64,000 nt of DNA from GCA-2728135 sp002728135. GTDB taxonomy: Bacteria > Pseudomonadota > Alphaproteobacteria > UBA828. The stretch's first letter is position 1; the number at the start of each line of letters is the position of its first letter. Made by a program: the position numbers and the translations under genes. This document shows, one piece after another, positions 18,250 to 28,054 of the stretch. The notes beneath the pieces are model-generated. The model saw nothing but the letters and a program-made list of their open reading frames with translations. It was not told where the DNA came from and ran no database searches. The stretch is from positions 3,673-67,672 of the forward strand of contig CAXEND010000013.1 of the NCBI GenBank assembly GCA_963997635.1, written 5' to 3'.

Positions 18250-19111
18250 AATAAAGCTCTCATATATAAAGATATGTTTTTTCTTTATATTTTGTAATTT
18301 TATAATATTAACCAATGTAATAAATGAAGAAATTAACTCAGCTGAACAAGCTGAATCAGATAAAGTTCCATCAATTTTTAGCCATAATGGATCAACTCAT
18401 TACTCGGGAAAAGTTTCTTATATTTCAATAGTGATTGATGACTTAGGTCATTCTCGAACAAAACTTAATGCATTTCTTACATTACCTAAATTTATTACTT
18501 TAGCTTTTTTGCCATATACTAGTAATGCAAAATATTTTTCATCAATAGCATACAAAAGGGGGCATGATATACTCCTACATTTGCCGATGGAGGCACTAGA
18601 TTCTAATGCAGACCCAGGCCCAACTACACTTAAGGTAAATAGCAAAAAAAAACAATTTCTTGATTTGCTAACACGAAATCTTGATTCAATAGAATCATTT
18701 GTCGGTGTGAATAATCATATGGGTAGCAAACTCTCCAAAAATAAGGTGGCTCTTCAGATTATTATGAATGAACTATCTAAAAGAAATGTTTTTTATTTAG
18801 ATTCATTAACCATTCAAAATAGTTTGGGCTGGTTAATAGCCAGAGATTATGGCATCCCATTTGCAAAGCGTGATGTATTCATTGACCATTCAATTAATAA
18901 ATTAGATATAAAAAAACAACTTCATAAACTTGAACAAATAGCCCATAGAAAAGGTTATGCTGTTGGGATTGGACACCCCCACATGATAACCCTATATGAA
19001 TTGTCTGAATGGATTCCATTGGCAGAAAATCGTGGAATAAAATTTGTGCCATTAAGTAAAATCGTTAGAATGGAATGTAAATGTGATCTTTATCCAGAAA
19101 ACTTATACTAG
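18239..19111 (+). CDS. YibQ-like divergent polysaccharide deacetylase
   Basis: A protein of 290 residues with an N-terminal hydrophobic segment (signal peptide or anchor) and a divergent polysaccharide deacetylase domain (DUF610/YibQ family) from about residue 60. Visible motifs are ISIVIDDLGHSRTK, LLHLPMEAL, GVNNHMGSK and GIGHPHMIT. These correspond to the metal-binding aspartates and histidines of the NodB-like fold. Family members act in the envelope; the true substrate is unknown. ATG 18239 is preferred over TTG 18227. It overlaps the methyltransferase by 11 bases and converges on trpE. Confidence 0.85.
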   Translation: MKTKIKLSYIKICFFFIFCNFIILTNVINEEINSAEQAESDKVPSIFSHNGSTHYSGKVSYISIVIDDLGHSRTKLNAFLTLPKFITLAFLPYTSNAKYFSSIAYKRGHDILLHLPMEALDSNADPGPTTLKVNSKKKQFLDLLTRNLDSIESFVGVNNHMGSKLSKNKVALQIIMNELSKRNVFYLDSLTIQNSLGWLIARDYGIPFAKRDVFIDHSINKLDIKKQLHKLEQIAHRKGYAVGIGHPHMITLYELSEWIPLAENRGIKFVPLSKIVRMECKCDLYPENLY

Positions 19112-19126
19112 GTTATTCGTATGTTT

Positions 19127-20644
19127 TTAAGATCGTCCTTCTAGAGCAAATCTAACTGCATCTTCTGCTGCCCTAAATAATGCCCTTGCCTTATTAACGG
19201 TTTCTTCATATTCAAGTTCAGGATCGCTATCGGCAACCACACCACCCCCAGCCTGAACATACATTATGTTATTTTTTATTACTGCGGTCCTAAGTGCAAT
19301 ACAAGTATCCATAGATCCACCAGCCGAAAAATAACCTACAGCTCCCGCGTAAATACCTCTTTTAGTTTTCTCTAATTCGTCAATAATTTCCATAGCTCTA
19401 ACCTTTGGTGCACCAGTTACAGTGCCTGCAGGAAAACCAGCTATCAATGCATCAACAGAGTCTAACCCCTCCCTGAGAGATCCTTCAACATTTGAGACAA
19501 TATGCATAACGTGAGAATAATGTTCTATTATCATCTCATCTGTTACTTTAACACTACCTGTCTTGGCGACTCTTCCAACGTCATTACGACCAAGGTCTAA
19601 CAACATCAAATGCTCAGCAAGCTCTTTTGAATCTGAAAGTAAATCTTTTGCAAGAGCATCGTCTTCAGAACGATTTGAACCTCTGGGTCTTGTTCCCGCA
19701 ATCGGTCTAATAGTAACTTTATCTTCTCTCAAACGAACTAAGATCTCAGGGCTAGATCCAACTACTGAAAAGTCACCAAAATTTAAGTAATAAAGAAAAG
19801 GGGAGGGATTCAGTCTACGTAATGAGCGGTATAGAGCAAAAGAAGGTAATGGAAAATTTACTTCAAATCTTTGAGACGGAACCACCTGAAAAACATCACC
19901 AGAAAATATATATTTTTTTGCAGCCTCAACCATTTCTCGATATTCTTCAAGGGAAGTGTTAGAGACAGGCCTACCAAACTTTAAGTTTTTATTTTTGTCA
20001 TAATTCGGAATTGGTATTGGCAATGGTTTCTCAAGATCTTTTACGGTCTCAGACAATCTTGTTAGAGCTTGATCATATGCTTCTAGTGCATTTAATTTGA
20101 TATTAGGCCAAACAGTTGCAACTAAAGAGATTGTATCTTTTACAGAATCAAAAATTGCCATAATTGTTGGCCTTAGCAATATAGAATCAGGTAGGTCTAA
20201 TATATCTGGATTAGAATGGGGTAATTTCTCCATTTGCCTGACCATATCATAGCCAATGTAGCCAACTAACCCAGCTGACATAGGTGGTAAACCTTCTGGG
20301 ATTTTAATTTGCGACTCACTTAAAAGATCTTTTAAGGACTGCAAGGGATTCTTTATACTTTTCTCAAAATTATTTTCATCATTAATTGCATCTTTATTAA
20401 CTTCTACGGTATTACCCTTACAACGCCATATTAAATCTGGTTTTAATCCTATTATTGAATATCTACCCCTGACATCTCCACCTTCAACAGATTCTAGAAG
20501 AAAAGCATTTTTCCTTTCATCGGCCAGTTTTAAAAATACTGATACAGGTGTTTCTAAATCCGCTACAAGATAAGATGAAATAACTTGAGGTCTTCCCTCG
20601 TTATATAAAGATGAGAAATGCTTAAAATCTATTTTTAGACTCAT
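19127..20644 (-). CDS. trpE: Anthranilate synthase component I TrpE
   Basis: Makes anthranilate from chorismate with ammonia from TrpG. It has 505 residues. The tryptophan feedback-site motif LLES is near residue 50. The chorismate-binding domain shows RPIAGTRPRG, LLDLGRNDVGRV, FPAGTVTGAPK and the C-terminal VQAGGGVVADSDPE. It overlaps the ppiD stop by four bases (ATGA), so it is translated with ppiD. No separate leader peptide is expected, because there is no intergenic space in front of it. Confidence 0.97.
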   Translation of the reverse strand: MSLKIDFKHFSSLYNEGRPQVISSYLVADLETPVSVFLKLADERKNAFLLESVEGGDVRGRYSIIGLKPDLIWRCKGNTVEVNKDAINDENNFEKSIKNPLQSLKDLLSESQIKIPEGLPPMSAGLVGYIGYDMVRQMEKLPHSNPDILDLPDSILLRPTIMAIFDSVKDTISLVATVWPNIKLNALEAYDQALTRLSETVKDLEKPLPIPIPNYDKNKNLKFGRPVSNTSLEEYREMVEAAKKYIFSGDVFQVVPSQRFEVNFPLPSFALYRSLRRLNPSPFLYYLNFGDFSVVGSSPEILVRLREDKVTIRPIAGTRPRGSNRSEDDALAKDLLSDSKELAEHLMLLDLGRNDVGRVAKTGSVKVTDEMIIEHYSHVMHIVSNVEGSLREGLDSVDALIAGFPAGTVTGAPKVRAMEIIDELEKTKRGIYAGAVGYFSAGGSMDTCIALRTAVIKNNIMYVQAGGGVVADSDPELEYEETVNKARALFRAAEDAVRFALEGRS

Positions 20645-22533
20645 GGTTTGGCAAACAACCTCTCGAATGTAGAACCGTTTACCTCTATATTATGCTGAGC
20701 CTGAAGAGCAAATCGATATAAGATAATTGTATCTAATTTTCTTGATTGTTGGATAGAATAAACGGTTGCATTACGTGTGGATTCAAAATTCTCAGGTGAT
20801 GCGAAGTATTTGTTTAGTGGAATTAAAACATGATAGTCAGAATTAATTTTGGCTATTAAAGGGTCACGCGCATTAGCCTTAACAGCAAATAATTTCTGAT
20901 TTAACTCAGCTGTAATACCATTTTCTTGATCAAATTCTGATCGAGAGAGACCATTTATAGTTCTTACCAGAAAATTATTACTTTTTATTATCTCATTTAG
21001 TAAAACCCCTGACTTGATTTTTTTACTTAGATCTTCTGCAATTAACAAACTTTTTTCATTAATCAAATTGGTATTTATATCTTCTTTTACCTTATTAAGT
21101 ATTTCAGAAAGAGGTTGAATTGAAGATTCTTCAATATTGTCAACTCTTAGAAGGAAATAACCATCTTCGCCAATTTCATAAAGGTCAGATGTTTCACCAA
21201 GGGCAACTGAAAAAGCAGCATTTAAAATTTTTTCGGAACCATTAAAAATGGCACTTTTAAAATCACCCACTTTGTCTACACCATAGCTGTCGAAGGGACC
21301 TACTTTTGTAATTTGTAAATTTGTTGAATTAGCTGCATCCTCAAGTGAACCACCACCTGCTAATATATCTTCCACATTTGCCGAGAGACCATAAAGTGTA
21401 TCTGTAGCTATTTCAGCAAACATTTGGTCATAAATTTCATCTTTTATATCTTGATATGGGATTAAACCAGCTTCTTTAACTTCATTAATTAAAAACAAAT
21501 GCCAGCCAAAAGGGGTTTCTATTGGAGCGGTTATTTCTCCTCGACCTGTATTGAAAACTCTAATATCTGCTTCTTTTGGTAAAGATCCATTGGTAAGATC
21601 TGGAAGTTCAGTAACAACAGCTCCTTGTTCAGAGGCTATATTTTTTATTTCAATAAATGACTGCCCATTATCTATAGCAGTTTTAAGATTATTTATTAAA
21701 ACCTCATCACTGGAGAGTATTTGGGTGACATCACGTCTCTCGGGAAGCTCAAATTCAGTAGATCTATATTCATATTCTGCAAAAATGTCTTCCTCAGTTA
21801 ACTCAATCTCATCCTTAACAGCTTCAGAATTTAGTCGAAGGATGGATATTGATCGGTACTCAGGATTTCTATACTTTTCAGAATTTTCTTTGTAATAGCT
21901 TTCTATATCATTATCTGAGATTAAGTCACGATTGTCTAAATCTGATGATATTTTGATAAGCTGCACATCTCTACGTTCCTGATTATATTTTTCAACAAAA
22001 TCTGCTAAAATTTCAGGAATTTTCCTGTTAGGATAAATTGAGTCTATTACTTGTTTTGTTAGAATTTCATTTTTAACGCCATTTTCAAAAGACTCTATTG
22101 ATTTACCACTTCTTTGAAGAGCTCTTTCATATAAAAGATTGTTGAATTTTCCATTTTCAATTAGTGCTGGATTTTCTTTAATTATTTGATTGGCAATCAT
22201 AACATCAGATATGACCATCCCGGAACTTCTTGCTTCCTCCACTATTAAAGCTTGCTCTACAAGGCGACGTAATATTTGTGTTGGAAGACCTATCTCTCTA
22301 GCCTGGTCACCAGTAAAATTTGGATATCTGGATTGGATTTGGCGCATTTCTGCATTAAATTCTCTTCCAAGAGTTGCTGCTGCAATTTCTGTTTCCCCAA
22401 CTGAAGCTACAGTATCTGAATTGCCTGGACGAAAAACATCGCTAATTCCCCACACAGCAAAACTGAGAGCTAACAAAATTATTATAATTTTTGTGGACCA
22501 AGACTTTGTTTGTCCTTTTAAAAATTCAAACAT
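20641..22533 (-). CDS. ppiD: Peptidyl-prolyl isomerase PpiD (SurA N-terminal domain)
   Basis: An inner-membrane-anchored periplasmic folding factor of 630 residues. One membrane segment lies at residues 17-32, followed by a SurA-like N-terminal chaperone domain to about 230, a parvulin-type rotamase domain around 240-360 (with ETPFGWHLFLINEV), and a long C-terminal helical part. The isomerase domain is weakly conserved, as in other PpiD proteins. It lies directly upstream of trpE, a conserved alphaproteobacterial pair, and is divergent from tpiA. Confidence 0.92.
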   Translation of the reverse strand: MFEFLKGQTKSWSTKIIIILLALSFAVWGISDVFRPGNSDTVASVGETEIAAATLGREFNAEMRQIQSRYPNFTGDQAREIGLPTQILRRLVEQALIVEEARSSGMVISDVMIANQIIKENPALIENGKFNNLLYERALQRSGKSIESFENGVKNEILTKQVIDSIYPNRKIPEILADFVEKYNQERRDVQLIKISSDLDNRDLISDNDIESYYKENSEKYRNPEYRSISILRLNSEAVKDEIELTEEDIFAEYEYRSTEFELPERRDVTQILSSDEVLINNLKTAIDNGQSFIEIKNIASEQGAVVTELPDLTNGSLPKEADIRVFNTGRGEITAPIETPFGWHLFLINEVKEAGLIPYQDIKDEIYDQMFAEIATDTLYGLSANVEDILAGGGSLEDAANSTNLQITKVGPFDSYGVDKVGDFKSAIFNGSEKILNAAFSVALGETSDLYEIGEDGYFLLRVDNIEESSIQPLSEILNKVKEDINTNLINEKSLLIAEDLSKKIKSGVLLNEIIKSNNFLVRTINGLSRSEFDQENGITAELNQKLFAVKANARDPLIAKINSDYHVLIPLNKYFASPENFESTRNATVYSIQQSRKLDTIILYRFALQAQHNIEVNGSTFERLFAKP

Positions 22534-22802
22534 AATACCTATTGACTAATTTATTATTATGGTTCTGTGTAAATTAAAATTTAATGATAACTTAAAGAGC
22601 AAGATAATTTATACCTACAAATTCAATAATAGTATTATTTATATAGATAATTCTACTAAAAGAAGATTATTAAGTCTTGCTGGCAAGAAAATAAACTGTG
22701 TGTTAGTCCTTTTTGATTTTAAGGATTTATTTATTAATCAGACAAATTAGCGGGGACTAACAAAAAATACAAATCTTATGGATTTTTAATTTAGGAGATA
22801 TA

Positions 22803-23555
22803 ATGCTTGTCGTAGCAAATTGGAAAATGAATGGGCTTAGGCGTGAATCTATTGATAGAGCAAAAACTCTTGCTCAAATGGAATCAACTAACCGATTAAA
22901 GTGTGATGTTTTGCTATGCCCTCCTGCACAAATACTAAGTGATATTCGTTACGCTATTGACAACTCAAATATCTTTTTAGGTGCTCAAGACTGTCATTTT
23001 GATTTTGAAGGTCCTTATACGGGAGATATATCATCAAGTATGCTCGTAGATGTTGGATGCACTCATGTTATAATTGGACACTCTGAAAGACGCATTAATC
23101 ATTCTGAAACAAATGAAATAGTAGCTCGTAAAGCAGAAGCTGCCCATCAAGTTGGATTAAACACAATTATATGTATTGGTGAAAACATGGAGGAGTTTAA
23201 ACTTGGGCAAACTGTTGAGAAACTCTCTAATCAGTTAGCTAATTCAATTCCTGATTCCGCAAATCTAAATAACACTATGATTGCCTATGAGCCTTGTTGG
23301 GCTATCGGTAGTGGCTCTACACCAACATTGACAGAAATTGATGATACACATAAAGCTATATTAGAATTTACTAAAAACAATATTTTTAAACAGGGTGAGA
23401 AAATGGATATATTGTATGGTGGCTCTGTAAATGAAAAAAATGCCGATTCTATTCTTGACTTAGATCATGTTGGAGGTGTTCTTGTCGGTGGAGCTAGTCT
23501 CATAACAGAAAAGTTCTGGTCTATTTGCAAAAGTGCGGATAGAAAATTTAAATAA
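22803..23555 (+). CDS. tpiA: Triosephosphate isomerase
   Basis: Interconverts dihydroxyacetone phosphate and glyceraldehyde 3-phosphate. It has 250 residues. Active-site segments are ANWKMNG (Lys near residue 8), VIIGHSERR (His near 97), and IAYEPCWAIGSG (Glu near 167), with the phosphate-binding ILYGGSV and GVLVGGASL. The start has an ideal AGGAG. The 269-base divergent gap to ppiD is AT-rich; the only structure seen is an 8-base inverted repeat (22702-22709 with 22754-22761) separated by 44 bases. Confidence 0.97.
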   Translation: MLVVANWKMNGLRRESIDRAKTLAQMESTNRLKCDVLLCPPAQILSDIRYAIDNSNIFLGAQDCHFDFEGPYTGDISSSMLVDVGCTHVIIGHSERRINHSETNEIVARKAEAAHQVGLNTIICIGENMEEFKLGQTVEKLSNQLANSIPDSANLNNTMIAYEPCWAIGSGSTPTLTEIDDTHKAILEFTKNNIFKQGEKMDILYGGSVNEKNADSILDLDHVGGVLVGGASLITEKFWSICKSADRKFK

Positions 23556-23584
23556 TAAATTTAATAATCTCGGGAGAATAGAAG

Positions 23585-23977
23585 TTGGAGATTATATTAC
23601 TAGTTATATTGATAATTGTTGCAATTGCAATGATTGCGGCGGTGTTGATACAACGTAGCGAGGGTGGGGCACTAGGAATAGGTGGTCCGGGTGCCATGTT
23701 CTCCGCACGTGGTTCAGCAAATTTTCTTACACGTATAACTGCAGGATTAGCCGCAGCTTTTATGATTTTAAGTTTAGTACTTGCGATTCTGAGTAGTAGA
23801 TCTGATCAAGGAGGTTCTGTGATTGAATCTGTTAACAGATTAACTCCAGAAGAATCTATTATTGAATTAAAAGGTGATAGAACTGATTCAGAACCATCTA
23901 AATCAGTTGACCAATTACTCGATTCGAATTCAAACTTAATAGATAATGATGAATCAGAATCTTTTTTAGATGATTAG
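23585..23977 (+). CDS. secG: Preprotein translocase subunit SecG
   Basis: A small subunit of the SecYEG translocon, 130 residues. Two membrane segments (about residues 3-20 and 53-70) flank the conserved loop LIQRSEGGALGIGGPG. An acidic, serine-rich cytoplasmic tail follows and ends in SESFLDD. The start is TTG with GGGAG about nine bases upstream. The 30-base spacing to tpiA suggests co-transcription. tpiA-secG-pyrG is a conserved order in the class. Confidence 0.95.
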   Translation: MEIILLVILIIVAIAMIAAVLIQRSEGGALGIGGPGAMFSARGSANFLTRITAGLAAAFMILSLVLAILSSRSDQGGSVIESVNRLTPEESIIELKGDRTDSEPSKSVDQLLDSNSNLIDNDESESFLDD

Positions 23978-24032
23978 TATTATTAAAAAATCGCAGTTTT
24001 ACTAATACAAAAATATTATTTACTTGAAATAC

Positions 24033-24061
24033 TTGGGTGAATGCTATTGCTCTGCTATAAT
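24033..24061 (+). promoter_or_regulatory. Near-consensus promoter for pyrG
   Basis: TTGGGT at 24033-24038, a 17-base spacer, then a perfect TATAAT at 24056-24061. Transcription would start around 24067-24073, at or only a few bases before the pyrG ATG at 24073. No Shine-Dalgarno-like sequence lies between. The mRNA is therefore predicted to be leaderless or nearly so. Confidence 0.65.
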
Positions 24062-24072
24062 CCAAAACCGTC

Positions 24073-25701
24073 ATGACAAAATATATTTTTATTACAGGCG
24101 GTGTAGTATCATCCCTAGGAAAAGGTTTGTCTTCAGCTGCACTTGGAGCTTTGCTTCAAGCTCGAGGTTATAGTGTAAGACTAAGGAAACTTGATCCATA
24201 TCTCAATGTTGACCCTGGTACAATGAGCCCATACCAACATGGTGAAGTATATGTAACGGATGACGGTGCAGAAACAGACCTTGATTTAGGACATTACGAG
24301 AGGTTTACAGGTGTTTCAGCACGTCGCACCGATAGCATAACTGCCGGGAGAATATATTCTACAGTCATTACAAAAGAGAGACGAGGGGATTATTTAGGAG
24401 GAACTGTTCAAGTAATTCCACACGTAACTGATTCTATTAAGGAAGCTATTACTTCAGATTTAGAAAATACAGATTTTGCATTAATTGAAATAGGAGGCAC
24501 TGTCGGAGATATTGAAGGTCTACCTTTCTTTGAGGCTATTAGACAAATGGGCTATGAACTAGGACGTGACAAAGTATTATTTGTTCATCTTACTCTGTTA
24601 CCGTACATTCCAGCAGCTGGAGAACTAAAAACTAAACCTACACAGCATTCAGTAAAAGAATTAAGAAGTATTGGTATACAACCAGACCTTCTTCTATGTC
24701 GGAGTGACAGAGAAATTCCTGAAGGGGAAAGAAAAAAAATTGCCCAATTTTGTAATGTTCCCCATGAAAGAGTAATTCCTGCACTAGATGTAGACAGTAT
24801 CTACGAAGTTCCAATAAGCTATCATGATCAAGGTTTTGATATAGAAGTATTAAAGCATTTTAAAATAAAGAGTCCCAAGAACCCAGACTTCTCTAGCTGG
24901 AATAAAATAATTAAAACTATCCAGCATCCAGAGGGAGAGGTAAATATAGGAATAGTAGGAAAGTATACTGGCCTGCAAGATGCATATAAATCTCTAGCAG
25001 AAGCCCTAGTTCATGGTGGACTAGCAAATAATGTAGGAGTTAATCTTCAATGGATTAATGCAGATATTTTTGAGACTGACTCAGCAATCCAAACACTGGA
25101 GTCAGTGCATGGAATTTTAGTACCTGGTGGATTTGGTGAACGCGGAGCAGAAGGGAAAATTTCAGCAGTAACTTTTGCTCGCACAAGGAATATACCATAT
25201 TTTGGGATCTGTTTAGGAATGCAGCTCGCAGTTATAGAAACAGCTCGTAACATAGCTGGGATAGAACATGCATCATCAACCGAGTTCGGCCCATGTGAAA
25301 GTCCTGTAATAGGACTTTTAACTGAGTGGCAATCAGGAGATAAAGTTGAACAACGTTCCTCAAAAGATGACCTAGGAGGAACAATGCGTTTGGGAGCCTA
25401 CGACGCCGTCCTAAACCCTAATAGTAAAGTTATAAATATATATAAAGAGAAATTAATTTCAGAACGACACAGACATAGATATGAGGTAAACATAAACTTT
25501 AAGAGAGATTTAATGGAGGCTGGCTTATACTTTTCAGGATTTTCACCTGATGGAGAATTGCCAGAAATTATTGAACGCACTGACCACCCTTGGTTCATTG
25601 GTGTTCAATTTCATCCAGAACTTAAATCAAAACCTTTTGATCCTCATCCACTGTTTGCTAGCTTCATTAGAGCTGCTGTTGATCAATCAAGATTAGTATA
25701 G
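24073..25701 (+). CDS. pyrG: CTP synthase
   Basis: Aminates UTP to CTP using glutamine. It has 542 residues, typical length. The N-terminal synthetase domain starts with FITGGVVSSLGKGLSSA (P-loop) and carries DPYLNVDPGTMSP. The C-terminal class I glutaminase domain shows VPGGFGERGAEGK, the nucleophile in FGICLGMQ, and the GVQFHPELKS His-Glu pair. It has its own strong promoter directly before the ATG and no ribosome-binding site, which differs from most genes here. kdsA follows after 15 bases. Confidence 0.98.
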   Translation: MTKYIFITGGVVSSLGKGLSSAALGALLQARGYSVRLRKLDPYLNVDPGTMSPYQHGEVYVTDDGAETDLDLGHYERFTGVSARRTDSITAGRIYSTVITKERRGDYLGGTVQVIPHVTDSIKEAITSDLENTDFALIEIGGTVGDIEGLPFFEAIRQMGYELGRDKVLFVHLTLLPYIPAAGELKTKPTQHSVKELRSIGIQPDLLLCRSDREIPEGERKKIAQFCNVPHERVIPALDVDSIYEVPISYHDQGFDIEVLKHFKIKSPKNPDFSSWNKIIKTIQHPEGEVNIGIVGKYTGLQDAYKSLAEALVHGGLANNVGVNLQWINADIFETDSAIQTLESVHGILVPGGFGERGAEGKISAVTFARTRNIPYFGICLGMQLAVIETARNIAGIEHASSTEFGPCESPVIGLLTEWQSGDKVEQRSSKDDLGGTMRLGAYDAVLNPNSKVINIYKEKLISERHRHRYEVNINFKRDLMEAGLYFSGFSPDGELPEIIERTDHPWFIGVQFHPELKSKPFDPHPLFASFIRAAVDQSRLV

Positions 25702-25716
25702 AGAAATGCCAGACTT

Positions 25717-26550
25717 ATGAAAAAAAATCATCTTGTCAGTATAGGAAAAGTAAATATTGCTAATGATTTACCAATAACTCTAATTGCTGGACCATGTGCT
25801 ATAGAAAGTCGAAATCATGCATTAGAGGTAGCAGAGTGCTTGGTGAAAATCACAGAAAAAAGAAAGATTCAATTTATATATAAAAGCTCCTTTGATAAAG
25901 CTAATCGTAGCAGTTATGAAAGCCCAAGAGGTATTGGTATAAATGATGGTTTAGAAATACTTTCGGAAATTAAAGAAAATTTTGGCTGCCCTATAGTGAC
26001 AGATGTTCACGAAGCTAAACATTGTGATCCCGTTGCTAAACATGTTGATATACTTCAAATCCCTGCGTTTTTATGTCGTCAAACGGATTTACTTATTGCT
26101 GCAGCCCAAACCGGCAAAGCAATAAATGTAAAAAAAGGACAATTTCTTGCACCATGGGATATGGAGAACATAATAAAAAAAATTTCTAATGCAGGTAATA
26201 ATAAAATCTTACTTTGCGAAAGAGGAGCTAGCTTCGGATATAATACCTTAGTATCAGATATGCGCTCATTACCAATTCTTGCAAAAACAGGATATCCTGT
26301 AGTCTTTGATGCGACACATTCTGTTCAGCAGCCTGGAGGAAATGGTATTACCTCAGGAGGAGAAAGAGAATTTGTTCCTATATTAGCAAGAGCAGCAGTA
26401 GCAATTGGGGTGGCTGCGATTTTTATCGAAACCCATCCAGACCCTGATAAAGCTATTTCAGATGGACCAAACATGGTACACCTTTCGCATTTACCTGATC
26501 TAATAGACGAACTTTTAGCTTTTGATAAACTTTCAAAATCTTACAAATAA
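25717..26550 (+). CDS. kdsA: 3-deoxy-8-phosphooctulonate synthase KdsA
   Basis: Condenses phosphoenolpyruvate with arabinose 5-phosphate to KDO 8-phosphate for the LPS inner core. It has 277 residues. Motifs visible are LIAGPCAIES near residue 22, YKSSFDKANRSS near 53, TDVHE near 95, QIPAFLCRQTDLL near 113, FDATHSVQQPGG near 200 and ETHPDPDKA near 242. Its presence with the lpx genes shows that the organism makes KDO-containing LPS. It lies 15 bases after pyrG. Confidence 0.97.
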   Translation: MKKNHLVSIGKVNIANDLPITLIAGPCAIESRNHALEVAECLVKITEKRKIQFIYKSSFDKANRSSYESPRGIGINDGLEILSEIKENFGCPIVTDVHEAKHCDPVAKHVDILQIPAFLCRQTDLLIAAAQTGKAINVKKGQFLAPWDMENIIKKISNAGNNKILLCERGASFGYNTLVSDMRSLPILAKTGYPVVFDATHSVQQPGGNGITSGGEREFVPILARAAVAIGVAAIFIETHPDPDKAISDGPNMVHLSHLPDLIDELLAFDKLSKSYK

Positions 26551-26582
26551 TCGTTATTTTAAATGTTCTATTCTCATTTCTT

Positions 26583-26611
26583 TTGAGCAAAAACAATGAA
26601 ATGCCCATAAT
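26583..26611 (+). promoter_or_regulatory. Possible promoter for eno
   Basis: In the 144-base gap between kdsA and eno, TTGAGC (26583-26588) is followed after 17 bases by CATAAT (26606-26611). Both hexamers are one or two bases from consensus. The resulting leader would be about 75 bases and contains a good GGAG before the eno ATG. Confidence 0.4.
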
Positions 26612-26694
26612 TAAAGTATCTATAATTTGATGAATGGCCTTTAATATACGAAATTGAATTATAATTCAGAAATATGCCTATCTAGGAGATCCCA

Positions 26695-27978
26695 ATGACC
26701 AATATAGTTAATATTACTGCAAGAGAAATTCTAGATTCACGAGGACAACCTACAGTAGAAGTTGATGTTACTCTTGGCTGCGGGGCATTTGGACGTGCAA
26801 TAGCACCCTCTGGAGCTTCTAAAGGTTCCCACGAGGCATTAGAAAAGCGTGATGAGGATCCTAAGAGATACAATGGAAGAGGAGTTCAAAAAGCTGTATC
26901 AGCAGTAAATGATGAAATTTTCAATGCATTAAGTGGCATGAATTCGCTAGAACAAAAACATATTGATAATACTCTTATAGAGGTTGATGGAACAGAAAAT
27001 AAGAACAGACTAGGTGCAAATTCAATTCTTGCAGTTAGCATTGCAATTTCAAAAGCAGCATCCAATAGTCTAGGAATACCTTTATACAAATATATAGGTG
27101 GTACTAACGCCAATATATTACCTGTACCTATGATGAACATTTTAAATGGTGGTGTTCATGCAAACAATTCTATTTCATTTCAGGAATTCATGATAATGCC
27201 AATTTCTGCAATAAACATAAGAGAATCTATAAGAATGGGTGCAGAAATTTTTCATGAACTTAAAAATTATCTATCAAATGCTGGCTACAGTACGAACATT
27301 GGAGATGAGGGGGGATTTGCCCCGAATTTAAAAGATACAAATGCTGCATTGAACTCTTTGATGCTCGCAATCGAGAAAACAGGTCTTACACCGGGTGTAG
27401 ATGTGGTTATAGCTATAGATGCTGCAGCTTCAGAGTTATATAGCGATGGAAAATATTCACTTACAGAAAAAGATAAAAGCATTGATTCAGATGAGATGAT
27501 AGAATTTTATCAAAATCTAGTTAATAACTATCCTATTGTATCTATTGAAGACGGACTTGCTGAAGATGATTGGGTTGGTTGGTCAGAACTAACTAAGCAA
27601 CTAGGACATAAAATACAATTAGTAGGAGATGACCTTTTTGCTACCAATATCAAACGCTTATCACATGGCATTACGGAGTCAATAGGAAATTCCATTTTAA
27701 TAAAACTAAATCAAATAGGTACTTTAAGTGAAACTCTTGATACAATTGAATTAGCAAAAAGATCTAATTATTCTGCAATTGTTTCACATCGTTCGGGAGA
27801 AAGCGAAGATACAACTATAGCTGACCTAGCGGTAGCAACTAATTGTGGACAAATTAAAACTGGATCGCTATCTCGTGCTGATCGTACTGCAAAATACAAT
27901 CAATTGATTCGTATAGAAGAAGAACTAGATACAAGTGCCTCTTTTGCAGGAAGCCAGTGGATTAAAAATTATATGTAA
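26695..27978 (+). CDS. eno: Enolase
   Basis: Converts 2-phosphoglycerate to phosphoenolpyruvate in glycolysis, and in many bacteria also binds the RNA degradosome. It has 427 residues. Visible motifs are REILDSRGQPTVEVDV at the start, SGASKGSHEA (mobile loop), the metal-binding IAIDAAASE, SIEDGLAEDDW and VGDDLFATN, and the catalytic SHRSGESEDTTIADLAV near the end. It stands before ftsB, as in many proteobacteria. Confidence 0.98.
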   Translation: MTNIVNITAREILDSRGQPTVEVDVTLGCGAFGRAIAPSGASKGSHEALEKRDEDPKRYNGRGVQKAVSAVNDEIFNALSGMNSLEQKHIDNTLIEVDGTENKNRLGANSILAVSIAISKAASNSLGIPLYKYIGGTNANILPVPMMNILNGGVHANNSISFQEFMIMPISAINIRESIRMGAEIFHELKNYLSNAGYSTNIGDEGGFAPNLKDTNAALNSLMLAIEKTGLTPGVDVVIAIDAAASELYSDGKYSLTEKDKSIDSDEMIEFYQNLVNNYPIVSIEDGLAEDDWVGWSELTKQLGHKIQLVGDDLFATNIKRLSHGITESIGNSILIKLNQIGTLSETLDTIELAKRSNYSAIVSHRSGESEDTTIADLAVATNCGQIKTGSLSRADRTAKYNQLIRIEEELDTSASFAGSQWIKNYM

Positions 27979-28054
27979 TATAATCAAATGTTTACAAAAA
28001 TAACCTAGATTTATTTATAAACATATAGGAATTTTTTTTCGAATCGATGTTGCA

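Noticed and set aside
22559..22750. A 63-codon plus-strand frame between ppiD and tpiA
   Set aside because: No ribosome site, no recognisable motif, low-complexity AT-rich composition; it most likely is the divergent promoter region.
22702..22761. Eight-base inverted repeat GTTAGTCC / GGACTAAC before tpiA
   Set aside because: The 44-base spacing and short arms make a functional structure unlikely without conservation data.
27990..28039. Terminator after eno from GTTTA/TAAAC pairing and the following T8
   Set aside because: The stem is interrupted and AT-only, and the T-run is 16 bases past it; too weak to call.
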